A stretch of DNA of 51,056 bases from an uncultured Leucobacter sp. (GCA_937967375.1 CALCJF010000056.1:1-51056), one strand, 5' to 3'; positions 15,951-24,171 are shown, numbered from the stretch's first letter. Numbers and translations: made by a program. Notes: generated from the sequence alone by a model not told the origin.

Positions 15951-16768
15951 GCGATCGAACTCGGTCGGCATCGGAGGCCGCGGCAACGCCCATATTCGCG
16001 CCCCCTCTCGAGGTGGCAGATCTCAGGGTCACGATCGGCGGCATCGAGCTGCTGCACGGCATCTCATTCTCGCTGGCGCCGGGTGAACGCCTTGGATTCA
16101 TCGGCGGTTCAGGTTCGGGCAAGACCCTCACCGCGCTTGCTGTGGCTGGGCTACTGCCAGAAGACGCGGTGGTGCGGGGCTCCATTCGGCTCGGCGAGAC
16201 CGAGCTCGTGGGCATGCCCGAGGCCGAGCTGGCGTCGCTTCGCGGGGACCGCATCGGCATGGTGTTTCAAGAACCGAAGACCGCACTCAACCCGTTGCAT
16301 CGGCTCGGTCGGCAGATGACCGAAGCACTCGCGCTGCACTACTCGCTTACCCGCGCTGAACGCAAAGCGGCGGCGCTGCGCCTCGCTGCTCGGGTGGGCT
16401 TGAAAGACCCCGAGCGCATGGTTCGCGCCTACCCGCACGAGGTGAGTGGCGGCCAGCGCCAGCGCGCCGCCATTGCGGCGGCAATTTCGGCAAGGCCGGG
16501 CGTGTTGCTTGCTGACGAGCCGACGACAGCGCTCGATGTGACGGTGCAAAAGGGGGTGCTGCAGCTCTTTCGCGAACTGACCGAGGGAGACGACACCTCG
16601 CTCGTATTCATCACCCACGACCTGGCGGTCATGGCAGAGGTAGCCGAGCGTGTACTCGTATTCGATGGCGGCAACGTGATCGAGCAGGGCACGGTCGGGC
16701 AAATTCTCGACAGCCCGTCGCACCCGATCACCAGGGCGCTTATTCGCGCAGCAGGGGGCGACTCATGA
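15947..16768 (+). CDS. ABC transporter ATP-binding protein, DppD/OppD type
   Basis: A 273-residue ATPase. Walker A is GGSGSGKT (about 50), the Q-loop is MVFQEPKTALNPLHRLG, the signature motif reads VSGGQRQRAAIAAA, and Walker B is VLLADEPTTALDVT with the H-loop in FITHDLAVMAEVAERVLVF. It energises the transporter together with the next ATPase. It is shorter than typical OppD (about 330) and lacks the C-terminal cysteine-rich extension found in many homologues. Start and stop overlap the neighbouring genes by 4 nt. The frame is open upstream inside the permease gene but that part is non-coding. Confidence 0.88.
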   Translation: MSDRTRSASEAAATPIFAPPLEVADLRVTIGGIELLHGISFSLAPGERLGFIGGSGSGKTLTALAVAGLLPEDAVVRGSIRLGETELVGMPEAELASLRGDRIGMVFQEPKTALNPLHRLGRQMTEALALHYSLTRAERKAAALRLAARVGLKDPERMVRAYPHEVSGGQRQRAAIAAAISARPGVLLADEPTTALDVTVQKGVLQLFRELTEGDDTSLVFITHDLAVMAEVAERVLVFDGGNVIEQGTVGQILDSPSHPITRALIRAAGGDS

Positions 16769-17586
16769 GAGAACCGTTGCTGCACGAGGCGCCCCTGCTC
16801 GAAGGACTCGGGGTCTCGAAGAGGTACCGCACGCCGGCTGCTCGACTGTTTACCCGCGAGGGCGGCCTGTGGGGGCTCGGCAACGCCGAGGGCGAGACTG
16901 TCGACTTCGAGGTGCGACGCGGCGAAAGCGTCGCGATCGTGGGCGAATCAGGGTCTGGCAAGTCGACCCTGCTCGGCATGCTGCTCGGTCTCGGCACACC
17001 GACCACGGGTGAGGTCAGGTTCGATGGGTCCCTCGTGTTTCCGCGCAGCCGCCGCGACCGCATGCTCTGGCTGCGTCGCCGCACAGGCATCGTGTTTCAA
17101 GACCCGTACTCGTCGTTCAATCCGCGGCGCACCATCGGGCAGACCGTTGCCGAACCGCTCATCGCGACCAGCGCGCCGGGCAACCACCGCGAGGCAGTCA
17201 CGGCGATCCTCGACCGAATGGAGCTACCGAAAGGCTCCGCCGACCGGTACCCGCACGAGTTCTCCGGCGGGCAACGCCAACGCATCGCGCTCGCCCGCGC
17301 GCTCGTGCACGGCCCCGAGCTGCTGGTAGCAGACGAACCAGTGAGCGCTCTCGACGTGCTCGTGCGCAGCCGCCTGCTCGACCTGCTCTCTGAGCTGCGT
17401 GACGAGATGGGTCTGACGCTCATCACTGTTACCCACGACCTCTCAGTGGTGCCCCGGCTCGCCGAGCGCGTCGCGGTGATGCGAGACGGCGTCTTCGTCG
17501 AGCAGGGCAGCGTCGAGGCGATTTTCGAGCGCCCGCAGGAGGGCTATACACGAGAGCTCATCGAAGCGCTGCCGCGCCTGCCATAG
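16765..17586 (+). CDS. ABC transporter ATP-binding protein, DppF/OppF type
   Basis: A 273-residue ATPase, the second nucleotide-binding subunit of the transporter. Walker A is GESGSGKST (about 66-74), the Q-loop FQDPYSSFNPRRTIGQ, the signature FSGGQRQRIALARAL, Walker B LLVADEPVSALDV, and the H-loop TVTHDLSVV. The PYSSFNPR sequence marks the OppF rather than OppD type. It ends the chain of four genes joined by ATGA overlaps, which indicates coupled translation and equal amounts. No terminator is seen before the next promoter 14 bp downstream. Confidence 0.88.
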   Translation: MREPLLHEAPLLEGLGVSKRYRTPAARLFTREGGLWGLGNAEGETVDFEVRRGESVAIVGESGSGKSTLLGMLLGLGTPTTGEVRFDGSLVFPRSRRDRMLWLRRRTGIVFQDPYSSFNPRRTIGQTVAEPLIATSAPGNHREAVTAILDRMELPKGSADRYPHEFSGGQRQRIALARALVHGPELLVADEPVSALDVLVRSRLLDLLSELRDEMGLTLITVTHDLSVVPRLAERVAVMRDGVFVEQGSVEAIFERPQEGYTRELIEALPRLP

Positions 17587-17599
17587 GCGATTCTTCTAT

Positions 17600-17605
17600 T
17601 ACACT
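17600..17605 (+). promoter_or_regulatory. Candidate -10 box for transglutaminase-like gene
   Basis: TACACT lies 43 nt before the ATG, which has its own SD (GAGGAA), so this would be a leadered transcript of roughly 37 nt 5' UTR. Confidence 0.4.
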
Positions 17606-17648
17606 TGTCGCGGGAGCCAGTTTTCGGAACTAACACGAGGAACTGTAG

Positions 17649-20060
17649 ATGAGCGAGACGCCACAGGCGAACTGGTACCCAGATCCCTACGGGGGCGCAG
17701 AATTGCGCTGGTGGGACGGCACTCAGTGGACCGAACACACGCATACCGCGCAACTGGCTGAGACGCCGCAGGCTGCACCGTCGGCAACCGCGCAGCAGGT
17801 AGCCGATCACCAGGCCACCGAGCAGCAGACACCAGCGCCGGCATCCGAACAGCCCGCCCCCAAGCGCAAGAAGACCTGGCTCATCGTCACCGCCAGTGTC
17901 GCTGCACTCGCTCTGGTCACCGCGGGCGCCGTCGCGATCCCCGCAATCATAGGTGGCCAGAACACCTCGGCTTCCACAGAGCCGGTCATCGCGAACGGCG
18001 TCAAGTATCTGCCGCCCATCACACTCGACCTCACGAAAGAGAAAGAGGTCAAGTTCGATCTAAACACCGACTACATCGAGCTCGCAAAACGCCTTGAAAG
18101 TGAGGGCGAACCTGTCGGCTACGACCACGGCATCATCGACCTCTATGCAGACCGCGACTTAACGATACCTGTCGATGCTTTTGTCAGCGGCTTCGACGGC
18201 GAGGTCACGGTGAGCCCGCTGCAATCTACCAACACCGCATCAAAAGCCAACGACATCTACGACGAATCGCTCGGGCTCGATACTCCCTACTACGACAAAG
18301 ATGTTCCCTGGTCCGAGTTCGCCGCGTACTGGGTGAAGCGAAGCTACGACGCAGACGGCAAGAAACTCAAGCTGCCAGAAGTCACCCCCGTTATTCCGAA
18401 GTACGAAAAGGATCGCCCCCAGTCGATCGATGTCTCATTCGCAAAGGGCGCGACCGATGGCTCGGTCAAGGTGACCTGGGTCGCGCCAGAGGGCGCTGAC
18501 AAAAACACCGAATATCTCATTCTGAAGTCGGGGCCCACAATGTTCTCGGCTACCGAGAACGAGGGGTGGCGAACCGACATCATCGGCAAGGTTACCGGCG
18601 AGACGTCATACGACTCAAGCGACCACCAGGAGTTCAACTCGACTCAGAACGCGGGCTTCAACCTGTTCAGCAACAACTCTGCTGACTGGGAGCAGTACGG
18701 GCCCGAGGGCAGCGCAAATGGTCAGCTGAACGCTACGAACGCCCGCATCAGCGTGGTTGCGAAGCAGGGCAAAGTTTACTCCCCGTCAGCACCAGCTGCC
18801 CCTGACTCGGGCGTACGCTCGTTGCCGCTTGAGATCGCCGAATGGCAGATCAGAGAGACTCGCGACGAAACCCAGAAGTGGAACACGGGTGACCTGACCG
18901 ACCTCGAAACCTGGATTCCGGTGACCACCCTCGACGGCGCCACCCGTTCTATGCAGATTCAGATCGACCCCGACAGCTTGAACCCCGACATCGTCATTCA
19001 GAATTACGGCCCTGACGGCGGCTTCGTGTACCCAGACGGGGTGGGCATGACGGCTACGATCCTCGGCACCACACTGACCGAGAAATACGCTTCGTACGTG
19101 CCGGCAGGCATGTCGAAGGCGGACTGGATGCAGCAGCTCAAGACGCACATCGCGAACTTCAACGCGCGCTCCATCTCGGAGCAGGCAAAAACCGGCGCAG
19201 TACTGACCTCCGTCGAAGATGCTGACCGATCGATCGACGTTGAGAAGTACCGCGCGATGACCGCAGCGACCAAAACGCCGAAAGTTGACTTTCCGGTGTT
19301 TGGCACCCACCCGATGGTCAAGCACATTGCCGCGAACATGTACGAAGGCGAGCCGGCGATCGATGTCTCGAAGTGGCGCGACGAGCCCGGCGCACCCACA
19401 CCCTACGCTGCCTACCGCGAGGCGATGACGCAAAACCCGCTGCTGAACTACGGTACCCCTGTGGTGAGTTACGACGGCCAGAAGATCTACATCGATTACA
19501 TCTTCGACCAGACCGACCGCGAGGCGGCGATGCAGCTCAGCTACGACAAGGCAAAGGAGGTCGCAGCATCGGTCGAGGGCAAGAGCGACGAAGAGAAGGC
19601 GAAAGAGATCAACCAGTGGGTGATCGACAACACCGAGTACGACTACGACAGCCTGGCCGAGCTCGTCGGAGACAAGTTCTTCGCCACCATTGACCACCCG
19701 CTCGGGCGCATCGACCCCGACTCGGAGTACACGGCGTGGAGCCCCATCGGGGTGTTCCGTGACGGCACCGCGGTATGCATGGGCTACGCGCAGGCATACA
19801 CGCTTATCGCTCGCGAAGCCGGGCTTGACAGCGTTATCGTGCTCGGCGACGTCACCGACGGTGGCGGACACGCGTGGAACCGCGTGAACATCGACGGCAC
19901 CTGGAAGTCGCTCGATCCGACGTGGAACGACAGCGACACCTCACCCAACAAATATCTGCTGATCAACGAGAGCGACTACGTCGACAGCGCCACGCGCACG
20001 ACGGAGCCGACCGACAATTGGATTCTCGAGATCAACCAGTCGAAGTACGACACCCCGTAG
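17649..20060 (+). CDS. Membrane-anchored transglutaminase-like protein with DUF2510
   Basis: An 803-residue protein. Residues about 8-30 (NWYPDPYGGAELRWWDGTQW) are a DUF2510 module, followed by a Gln/Ala/Pro-rich linker, then KRKK and one membrane helix at about 77-100, placing the remaining 700 residues outside the cell. The C-terminal 150 residues are a transglutaminase-like cysteine-protease fold with Cys710 (VCMGYAQAY), His741 (GGHAWNRV) and Asp756 (LDPTWND) as triad. The large middle part (about 105-640) has beta-rich segments, one of them fibronectin-like (GSVKVTWVAPEGADK), and no recognised enzyme motif. Such proteins may crosslink or cleave wall or surface proteins; substrate unknown. 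Monocistronic: own promoter and SD (GAGGAA), terminator after the stop. Confidence 0.8.
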   Translation: MSETPQANWYPDPYGGAELRWWDGTQWTEHTHTAQLAETPQAAPSATAQQVADHQATEQQTPAPASEQPAPKRKKTWLIVTASVAALALVTAGAVAIPAIIGGQNTSASTEPVIANGVKYLPPITLDLTKEKEVKFDLNTDYIELAKRLESEGEPVGYDHGIIDLYADRDLTIPVDAFVSGFDGEVTVSPLQSTNTASKANDIYDESLGLDTPYYDKDVPWSEFAAYWVKRSYDADGKKLKLPEVTPVIPKYEKDRPQSIDVSFAKGATDGSVKVTWVAPEGADKNTEYLILKSGPTMFSATENEGWRTDIIGKVTGETSYDSSDHQEFNSTQNAGFNLFSNNSADWEQYGPEGSANGQLNATNARISVVAKQGKVYSPSAPAAPDSGVRSLPLEIAEWQIRETRDETQKWNTGDLTDLETWIPVTTLDGATRSMQIQIDPDSLNPDIVIQNYGPDGGFVYPDGVGMTATILGTTLTEKYASYVPAGMSKADWMQQLKTHIANFNARSISEQAKTGAVLTSVEDADRSIDVEKYRAMTAATKTPKVDFPVFGTHPMVKHIAANMYEGEPAIDVSKWRDEPGAPTPYAAYREAMTQNPLLNYGTPVVSYDGQKIYIDYIFDQTDREAAMQLSYDKAKEVAASVEGKSDEEKAKEINQWVIDNTEYDYDSLAELVGDKFFATIDHPLGRIDPDSEYTAWSPIGVFRDGTAVCMGYAQAYTLIAREAGLDSVIVLGDVTDGGGHAWNRVNIDGTWKSLDPTWNDSDTSPNKYLLINESDYVDSATRTTEPTDNWILEINQSKYDTP

Positions 20061-20066
20061 CAACCG

Positions 20067-20109
20067 CGGCTGAGCCCGGCCCTGAATCTTCAGGTGCCGG
20101 GCTCAGCCG
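20067..20109. terminator. Strong hairpin terminator between convergent genes
   Basis: CGGCTGAGCCCGGC (20067-20080) pairs perfectly with GCCGGGCTCAGCCG (20096-20109), and the interior CCTGAA/TTCAGG extends the stem. There is no T-run; it may serve both the transglutaminase-like gene and the anti-sigma gene. Confidence 0.65.
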
Positions 20110-20157
20110 TATCGGTCGGTGGGCCAACTCAGCGCGCTTGTCGGCGCGGGAAGCTAC

Positions 20158-20391
20158 TCAGTGGAGCTCGCGCAGCGACGCCACGATCGTGTCACGCAGC
20201 GAGTCTGGCGCGGGGCCCTCACACGCACGGCGCACCGCTACCGTGAGGTTCTCGAATACCTGCTGCTCGTCGCGGCACTCGGTGCAGTTCTCGAGGTGCT
20301 CCCTGATCGGCCCGCAATCGGTTTCACGAAGCTCACCGCGAATCAGCTCTTCAAGGTTGGCGCGAGCGTGCTCGCATCCGCATCCGCTCAT
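20158..20391 (-). CDS. Zinc-binding redox-sensing anti-sigma factor (RsrA/RshA type)
   Basis: A 77-residue ZAS-family anti-sigma factor. The zinc motif is H32-x3-C36-x2-C39 (HLENCTEC), with N-terminal cysteines at 4 and 6 and a further one at 26. In RsrA and RshA, zinc is held by cysteines and the histidine, and oxidation forms a disulfide that releases the sigma factor. The ATG overlaps the sigma stop codon by 4 nt, so the two are translationally coupled. The small size and position directly after an ECF sigma gene of the SigR group make the assignment secure. Confidence 0.88.
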   Translation of the reverse strand: MSGCGCEHARANLEELIRGELRETDCGPIREHLENCTECRDEQQVFENLTVAVRRACEGPAPDSLRDTIVASLRELH

Positions 20392-21155
20392 TGTGTTGCC
20401 CCTTCCTCTGCAAATTTCGAATGTGCTGGCGACCGCTCGCCGCTGCCGTTCGGGGTGCCGATCCCCTGCTCTCGCGCATAGTCACCGAGTGCCTGCCGCA
20501 ACCGCGACCTGCCGCGATGCAGCCGGCTCATCACCGTGCCGATCGGCCGCTCGACGATGTCGGCGATCTCTTGGTAGCTGAAGCCCTCGACGTCAGCGAG
20601 GTACACCACCATTCTGAAGTCTTCCGGCAGCGCGTTCAGCGCCTCGGTCACTACCCCGGCAGGCGTGCGATCGATCGCCTCCGCCTCGGCCGATCGCGAC
20701 GACATCGCAGTCGTCGACTCTGCACCGCCGAGCTGCCAATCCTCAAGATCGTCAACCGCCCCGAGGTACGGCTCGCGCTGCTTCTTGCGGTACACGTTGA
20801 TGTAGCTGTTCGTCATGATGCGATACAGCCAAGCCTTGAGGTTCGTACCCTCGGTGAAGGTGCCGAACGAGGCGAACGCCTTCGCAAACGTCTCTTGCAC
20901 CAGGTCTTGCGCGTCCTGCGGGTTGCGCGTCATCTTCATCGCAGCGCCGTAGAGCTGATCGAGATAGGGCAGCGCATCTCGCGTAAACCGCTGCTCGAGT
21001 TCGAGGCGCTCGGTCGCGTTTGGCTTGGTCGTCACGGTGTTCAAGCCTACGCGAGAAACCGCGAGGATCGCGATGGCCACGCGAGCGCGCCACTCCAGTG
21101 CGTCGAGCGCGATCGTTGCACCCGCCGGGGTCGCCGCCGAAGCTTGTACTGTCAC
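20388..21155 (-). CDS. sigH: ECF RNA polymerase sigma factor, SigR/SigH type
   Basis: An ECF sigma factor controlling the thiol-oxidative stress response in relatives. Region 2 is visible in MKMTRNPQDAQDLVQETF through LYRIMTNSYINVYRKKQ, and region 4 in LPEDFRMVVYLADVEGFSYQ to GTVMSRLHRGRSRLRQAL. Two starts are plausible. GTG 21155 has a perfect AGGAGGA SD (21161-21167) and lies downstream of a GGAAT-N18-GTT promoter, giving 255 residues. GTG 21035 (VTTKPNATERLEL) has TAGGCT 8 nt upstream and gives about 215 residues, the usual length. This recalls Streptomyces sigR, where a self-dependent promoter makes a longer, unstable SigR'. The 40-residue extension here is hydrophobic and alanine-rich. 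Neighbours aroA, rsgA and whiB match the M. tuberculosis sigH region. Confidence 0.9.
   Translation of the reverse strand: MTVQASAATPAGATIALDALEWRARVAIAILAVSRVGLNTVTTKPNATERLELEQRFTRDALPYLDQLYGAAMKMTRNPQDAQDLVQETFAKAFASFGTFTEGTNLKAWLYRIMTNSYINVYRKKQREPYLGAVDDLEDWQLGGAESTTAMSSRSAEAEAIDRTPAGVVTEALNALPEDFRMVVYLADVEGFSYQEIADIVERPIGTVMSRLHRGRSRLRQALGDYAREQGIGTPNGSGERSPAHSKFAEEGATQ
21044..21049 (-). promoter_or_regulatory. -10 box for the short form of the sigma factor
   Basis: Minus-strand TAGGCT ends 8 nt before GTG 21035, inside the coding region of the long form. It fits a housekeeping promoter for a leaderless short-form mRNA. Confidence 0.45.
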
Positions 21156-21200
21156 AGCGGTCCTCCTCAGGTCTTGTCAGTGCCGCCAGCTAGAATCAAG

Positions 21201-21226
21201 AACAGTTAGCACCACGTTTCTATTCC
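21201..21226 (-). promoter_or_regulatory. SigR/SigH-type autoregulatory promoter
   Basis: On the minus strand GGAAT (21226-21222) and GTT (21203-21201) are separated by exactly 18 nt, matching the known SigR/SigH consensus GGAAT-N18/19-GTT. It reads toward the sigma gene, leaving a leader of about 40 nt before the SD at 21161-21167. Its -35 half overlaps the 5' leader of aroA on the other strand. Confidence 0.75.
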
Positions 21227-21242
21227 ACCGGAGGCCGCTTCA

Positions 21243-22823
21243 ATGCTCGTTGGAAAAATGAATCCCGGCAGGGATGACGAAGATCCAGCGAGCCAGGGCG
21301 ACGGCGCAGGTGGGCAGCAGGCCTGGCAGGCTCCGCTCTCGAGCGGCCCTCTCGCCGCCAGTGTCGCCCTGCCAGGGTCGAAGTCGCTCACCGGGCGCGA
21401 GCTGATCCTCGCTTCCCTTGCGAACGCTCCCGGCACGCTGCGGGTGCCGCTGCACTCGCGCGACACCCAGCTCATGACCGAGGGCCTGCGGGCGCTCGGA
21501 GTGCAGATCGATGAGCTCGCATCGCCGACGAACGTCTTTGGCCCAGACCTTCGCATCACTCCCGCAGAAGAGCTCACCGGCTCGACCAGCATCGGCTGCG
21601 GGCTGGCAGGCACCGTCATGCGGTTTTTGCCCGCGGTCGCAGCGCTCGCGCTCGGCCCCGTGTCGTTCGACGGTGACCCCTACGCCCGAAAGCGCCCTAT
21701 GCGGCCCGTGCTCGACGCACTGCGCGCGCTCGGCGCCGATATCTCTGACGACGGTCGCGGCGCACTGCCTTTCACCGTGCACGGCACGGGGTCACTGCGG
21801 GGTGGCCGTGTCGAGCTCGATGCCTCGCTCTCGAGCCAGTTTGTCTCGGGCCTCCTGCTTGCCGCCCCTCGATTCGATGAGGGGGTGCACGTGGTGCACA
21901 CGGGCGACCGCCTGCCGAGCGTGCCTCACATCGAGATGACGCTCGAGGCGCTGCGCCGGCGCGGTGTGGTCGCCGAGACCGTCGTACCCGGCGAGTGGCG
22001 GGTGCAGCCGGGGCCGATCCTCGCAGCCGATCTGACGATCGAGCCCGATCTCTCGAACGCAGCACCGTTCTTGGCCGCTGCGCTGGTCGCCGGCGGGTCG
22101 GTCTCTGTGCCGCACTGGCCGGTCTCGACCACGCAGGTCGGCAACCAACTGCGCACCCTGCTCGAGGCTTTCGGTGCGCGCGTCGACGCGACGCAGACCG
22201 ACGACACGCAAACCGTCTCCGTTCATGGCGACGGCGGGTTGCACGGCGTTGACCTCTCGCTGCCCGAGGCCGGCGAACTCGCGCCGACGCTCGTGGGTCT
22301 CGCCGCGCTCGCCGCGCACGGAACGGGTGCCGGTGACGGCGTCGCAAGCCGCATCGTCGGTATCGGGCACATCAGGCACCACGAGACCGACCGCATCGCA
22401 GCTCTGGTGCGCGAGATCAACGGGCTCGGCGGCCGCGCCGAAGAGCTCGAAGACGGCATCGCACTGCACCCGGCGACCATGCACAGCGGCACCTGGGGCG
22501 CATACGCAGACCACCGCATGGCGACGACCGGTGCACTCATCGGGCTGCGCGTCGCAGGGGTGAGCGTCGACGATATCGGCAGCACCTCAAAGACGCTGCC
22601 CCAGTTCACCGAGCTGTGGCAGGGCATGCTCGTGGGTGGTACCGGCGCCGCTCCCGGGCGACGCGTGCGTCGAGACAGCGACACAGGCACTTTCGAAGGT
22701 GGTGAGCTGCTCGGTGACGTGTTGGGTGGCTTCATCTCGAGTGGGGGCACGGTGCTGCGCGGCACGGGCAAAGTCGCGGGCTCAATTGCGCGGGGCATCG
22801 GCGAAATCTTCGATGGAGACTAA
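21243..22823 (+). CDS. aroA: 3-Phosphoshikimate 1-carboxyvinyltransferase with C-terminal extension
   Basis: A 526-residue EPSP synthase, which joins PEP to shikimate-3-phosphate in aromatic amino acid synthesis. Core motifs are VALPGSKSLTGRELILASL, GLAGTVMRFLPAVAALALG, LSSQFVSGLLLAAPRF, IEPDLSNAAPFLAAAL, HHETDRIAAL and YADHRMATTGALIGLR. The usual protein is about 430 residues; here about 35 extra residues precede the fold and some 65 follow the normal end near LWQGMLVGG. The tail has an Arg-rich start (GRRVRRDS) and a Gly-rich end (GGELLGDVLGGFISSGGTV). GGAGG at 21230-21234 is the SD for the ATG. rsgA follows after 6 nt in the same operon. Confidence 0.9.
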   Translation: MLVGKMNPGRDDEDPASQGDGAGGQQAWQAPLSSGPLAASVALPGSKSLTGRELILASLANAPGTLRVPLHSRDTQLMTEGLRALGVQIDELASPTNVFGPDLRITPAEELTGSTSIGCGLAGTVMRFLPAVAALALGPVSFDGDPYARKRPMRPVLDALRALGADISDDGRGALPFTVHGTGSLRGGRVELDASLSSQFVSGLLLAAPRFDEGVHVVHTGDRLPSVPHIEMTLEALRRRGVVAETVVPGEWRVQPGPILAADLTIEPDLSNAAPFLAAALVAGGSVSVPHWPVSTTQVGNQLRTLLEAFGARVDATQTDDTQTVSVHGDGGLHGVDLSLPEAGELAPTLVGLAALAAHGTGAGDGVASRIVGIGHIRHHETDRIAALVREINGLGGRAEELEDGIALHPATMHSGTWGAYADHRMATTGALIGLRVAGVSVDDIGSTSKTLPQFTELWQGMLVGGTGAAPGRRVRRDSDTGTFEGGELLGDVLGGFISSGGTVLRGTGKVAGSIARGIGEIFDGD

Positions 22824-22829
22824 CGCCCA

Positions 22830-23927
22830 ATGAGCTGGCTCACACCCGACGATGATGACGATCTCGACGGCCCCTACGCCGAATACGCAGACCACGCGGT
22901 GCGGCAACGGCCGAACCCGAAGGCAAACAAGCCCCGCACCAAGCGCAGGCCCGAGCATGCCGATTCGGTAACGGGAATGGTGACGGCGGTCGACCGCGGC
23001 CGCTACACCGCACTCATCGAGGCTGGCGCTGATCCTCGCGCTCAGAAAGAACGCACCATCACCGCTGCCCGCGCCCGCGAGCTGCGCAAGACCCCCATCG
23101 TTATCGGCGACCGCGTCGGGCTCGTGGGCGACGTTTCGGGCGATGAGGGCACGCTCGCCCGCATCGTGTCGATCGAACCAAGGCGCACTATGCTGCGCCG
23201 CAGCGCCGACGACAGCGATCAGGTCGAGCGAATCATGGTCGCGAACGCCGACCAGATGCTTATCGTCGTCGCCTCGGCGAACCCCGAGCCGCGCGTGCGG
23301 CTCGTCGACCGTTACTTGGTCGCCGCCTACGACGCGGGCATCGAGCCGATCATCTGCATGACAAAGGTCGATCAGGCAGACCCCAGTGAGTTTCTCGAGC
23401 ACTTCGCGGCGCTCGACGTGCCGGTCTTTCGTACGGCGTCTGGCCCCCATGTGGCAGCCGACGCGGTGCGTGAAGAAGATCAGCCCATCGAGGCGATTCA
23501 AGAGGTGCTCGCGGGCAAGACCACGGTGTTCGTCGGGCACTCCGGTGTCGGCAAGTCGACGCTCATCAACGTGCTCGTTCCCGACGCCGATCGCGCCACG
23601 GGGCACGTGAACGAGGTGACCGGCCGTGGCCGCCACACCTCGTCGTCATCGGTCGCCTACCGGGCAGCCACTCCCGAAGCTGCGGGAGCAGATCACGGCT
23701 GGGTCATCGACACCCCCGGCGTGCGCTCGTTTGGCCTCGGGCACGTGACGAGCGAGAGCGTGCTGCGCGGATTCACCGACCTCGCGCCCTTTCTCGACGA
23801 GTGCCCGCGCGGCTGCACGCACCTCGAGGGCGCACCAGACTGCGAGCTCGACGCGGCCATCGCCGACGGCAGGCTCGACGAGATCGGTGCTCGCCGCGTG
23901 GAGTCGCTGCGACGGCTGCTGCGCTGA
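22830..23927 (+). CDS. rsgA: Ribosome small subunit-dependent GTPase A
   Basis: A 365-residue circularly permuted GTPase that acts in late 30S subunit maturation. An N-terminal OB-like part (about 45-110) precedes a G domain with the permuted motif order: G4 as CMTKVDQADP (about 175), then G1 GHSGVGKSTLINVL (about 236), and G3 DTPGVRSFGLGHV. The C-terminal zinc finger is seen in CPRGCTHLEGAPDCELDAAI. Residues 1-45 are an acidic then basic tail. It starts 6 nt after aroA; an aroA-rsgA pair next to sigH is also found in mycobacteria. Confidence 0.92.
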   Translation: MSWLTPDDDDDLDGPYAEYADHAVRQRPNPKANKPRTKRRPEHADSVTGMVTAVDRGRYTALIEAGADPRAQKERTITAARARELRKTPIVIGDRVGLVGDVSGDEGTLARIVSIEPRRTMLRRSADDSDQVERIMVANADQMLIVVASANPEPRVRLVDRYLVAAYDAGIEPIICMTKVDQADPSEFLEHFAALDVPVFRTASGPHVAADAVREEDQPIEAIQEVLAGKTTVFVGHSGVGKSTLINVLVPDADRATGHVNEVTGRGRHTSSSSVAYRAATPEAAGADHGWVIDTPGVRSFGLGHVTSESVLRGFTDLAPFLDECPRGCTHLEGAPDCELDAAIADGRLDEIGARRVESLRRLLR

Positions 23928-24063
23928 TCCTCGCTGTCGTCCGTACCGCCGCCGCCTCCACTGCCGCTTGCAGGCCTGTCTCCACTTGCCGGAACGCTGC
24001 CCGCCTGCTGCCCACGACCCACCGTGTCTTGCCTACCCGCCGCCCCGACCGGCGCGCACGTTC

Positions 24064-24119
24064 CGTACGAGAAATGCACTGCGTACGAGAAATTCACAAT
24101 AATTCACGCACGCAGTGCA
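24064..24119. repeat. Direct and inverted repeats between rsgA and bcp
   Basis: CGTACGAGAAAT occurs directly repeated at 24064-24075 and 24082-24093. TGCACTGCGT (24075-24084) and ACGCAGTGCA (24110-24119) form a perfect 10-bp inverted repeat with a 25-nt AT-rich centre. The rest of the 250-bp gap 23928-24177 shows no gene. Confidence 0.6.
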
Positions 24120-24165
24120 CATCACGCACGTAACGGACGCCCGGCAACGGACCCAAACAAGCCGA

Positions 24166-24171
24166 TAGGCT
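24166..24171 (+). promoter_or_regulatory. -10 box for leaderless bcp
   Basis: TAGGCT ends 6 nt before ATG 24178; no SD. Confidence 0.55.

Noticed and set aside
21174..21196. TTGTCA and TAGAAT as -35/-10 for aroA
   Set aside because: Only 11 nt separate them; TAGAAT alone may still act as a -10 box.
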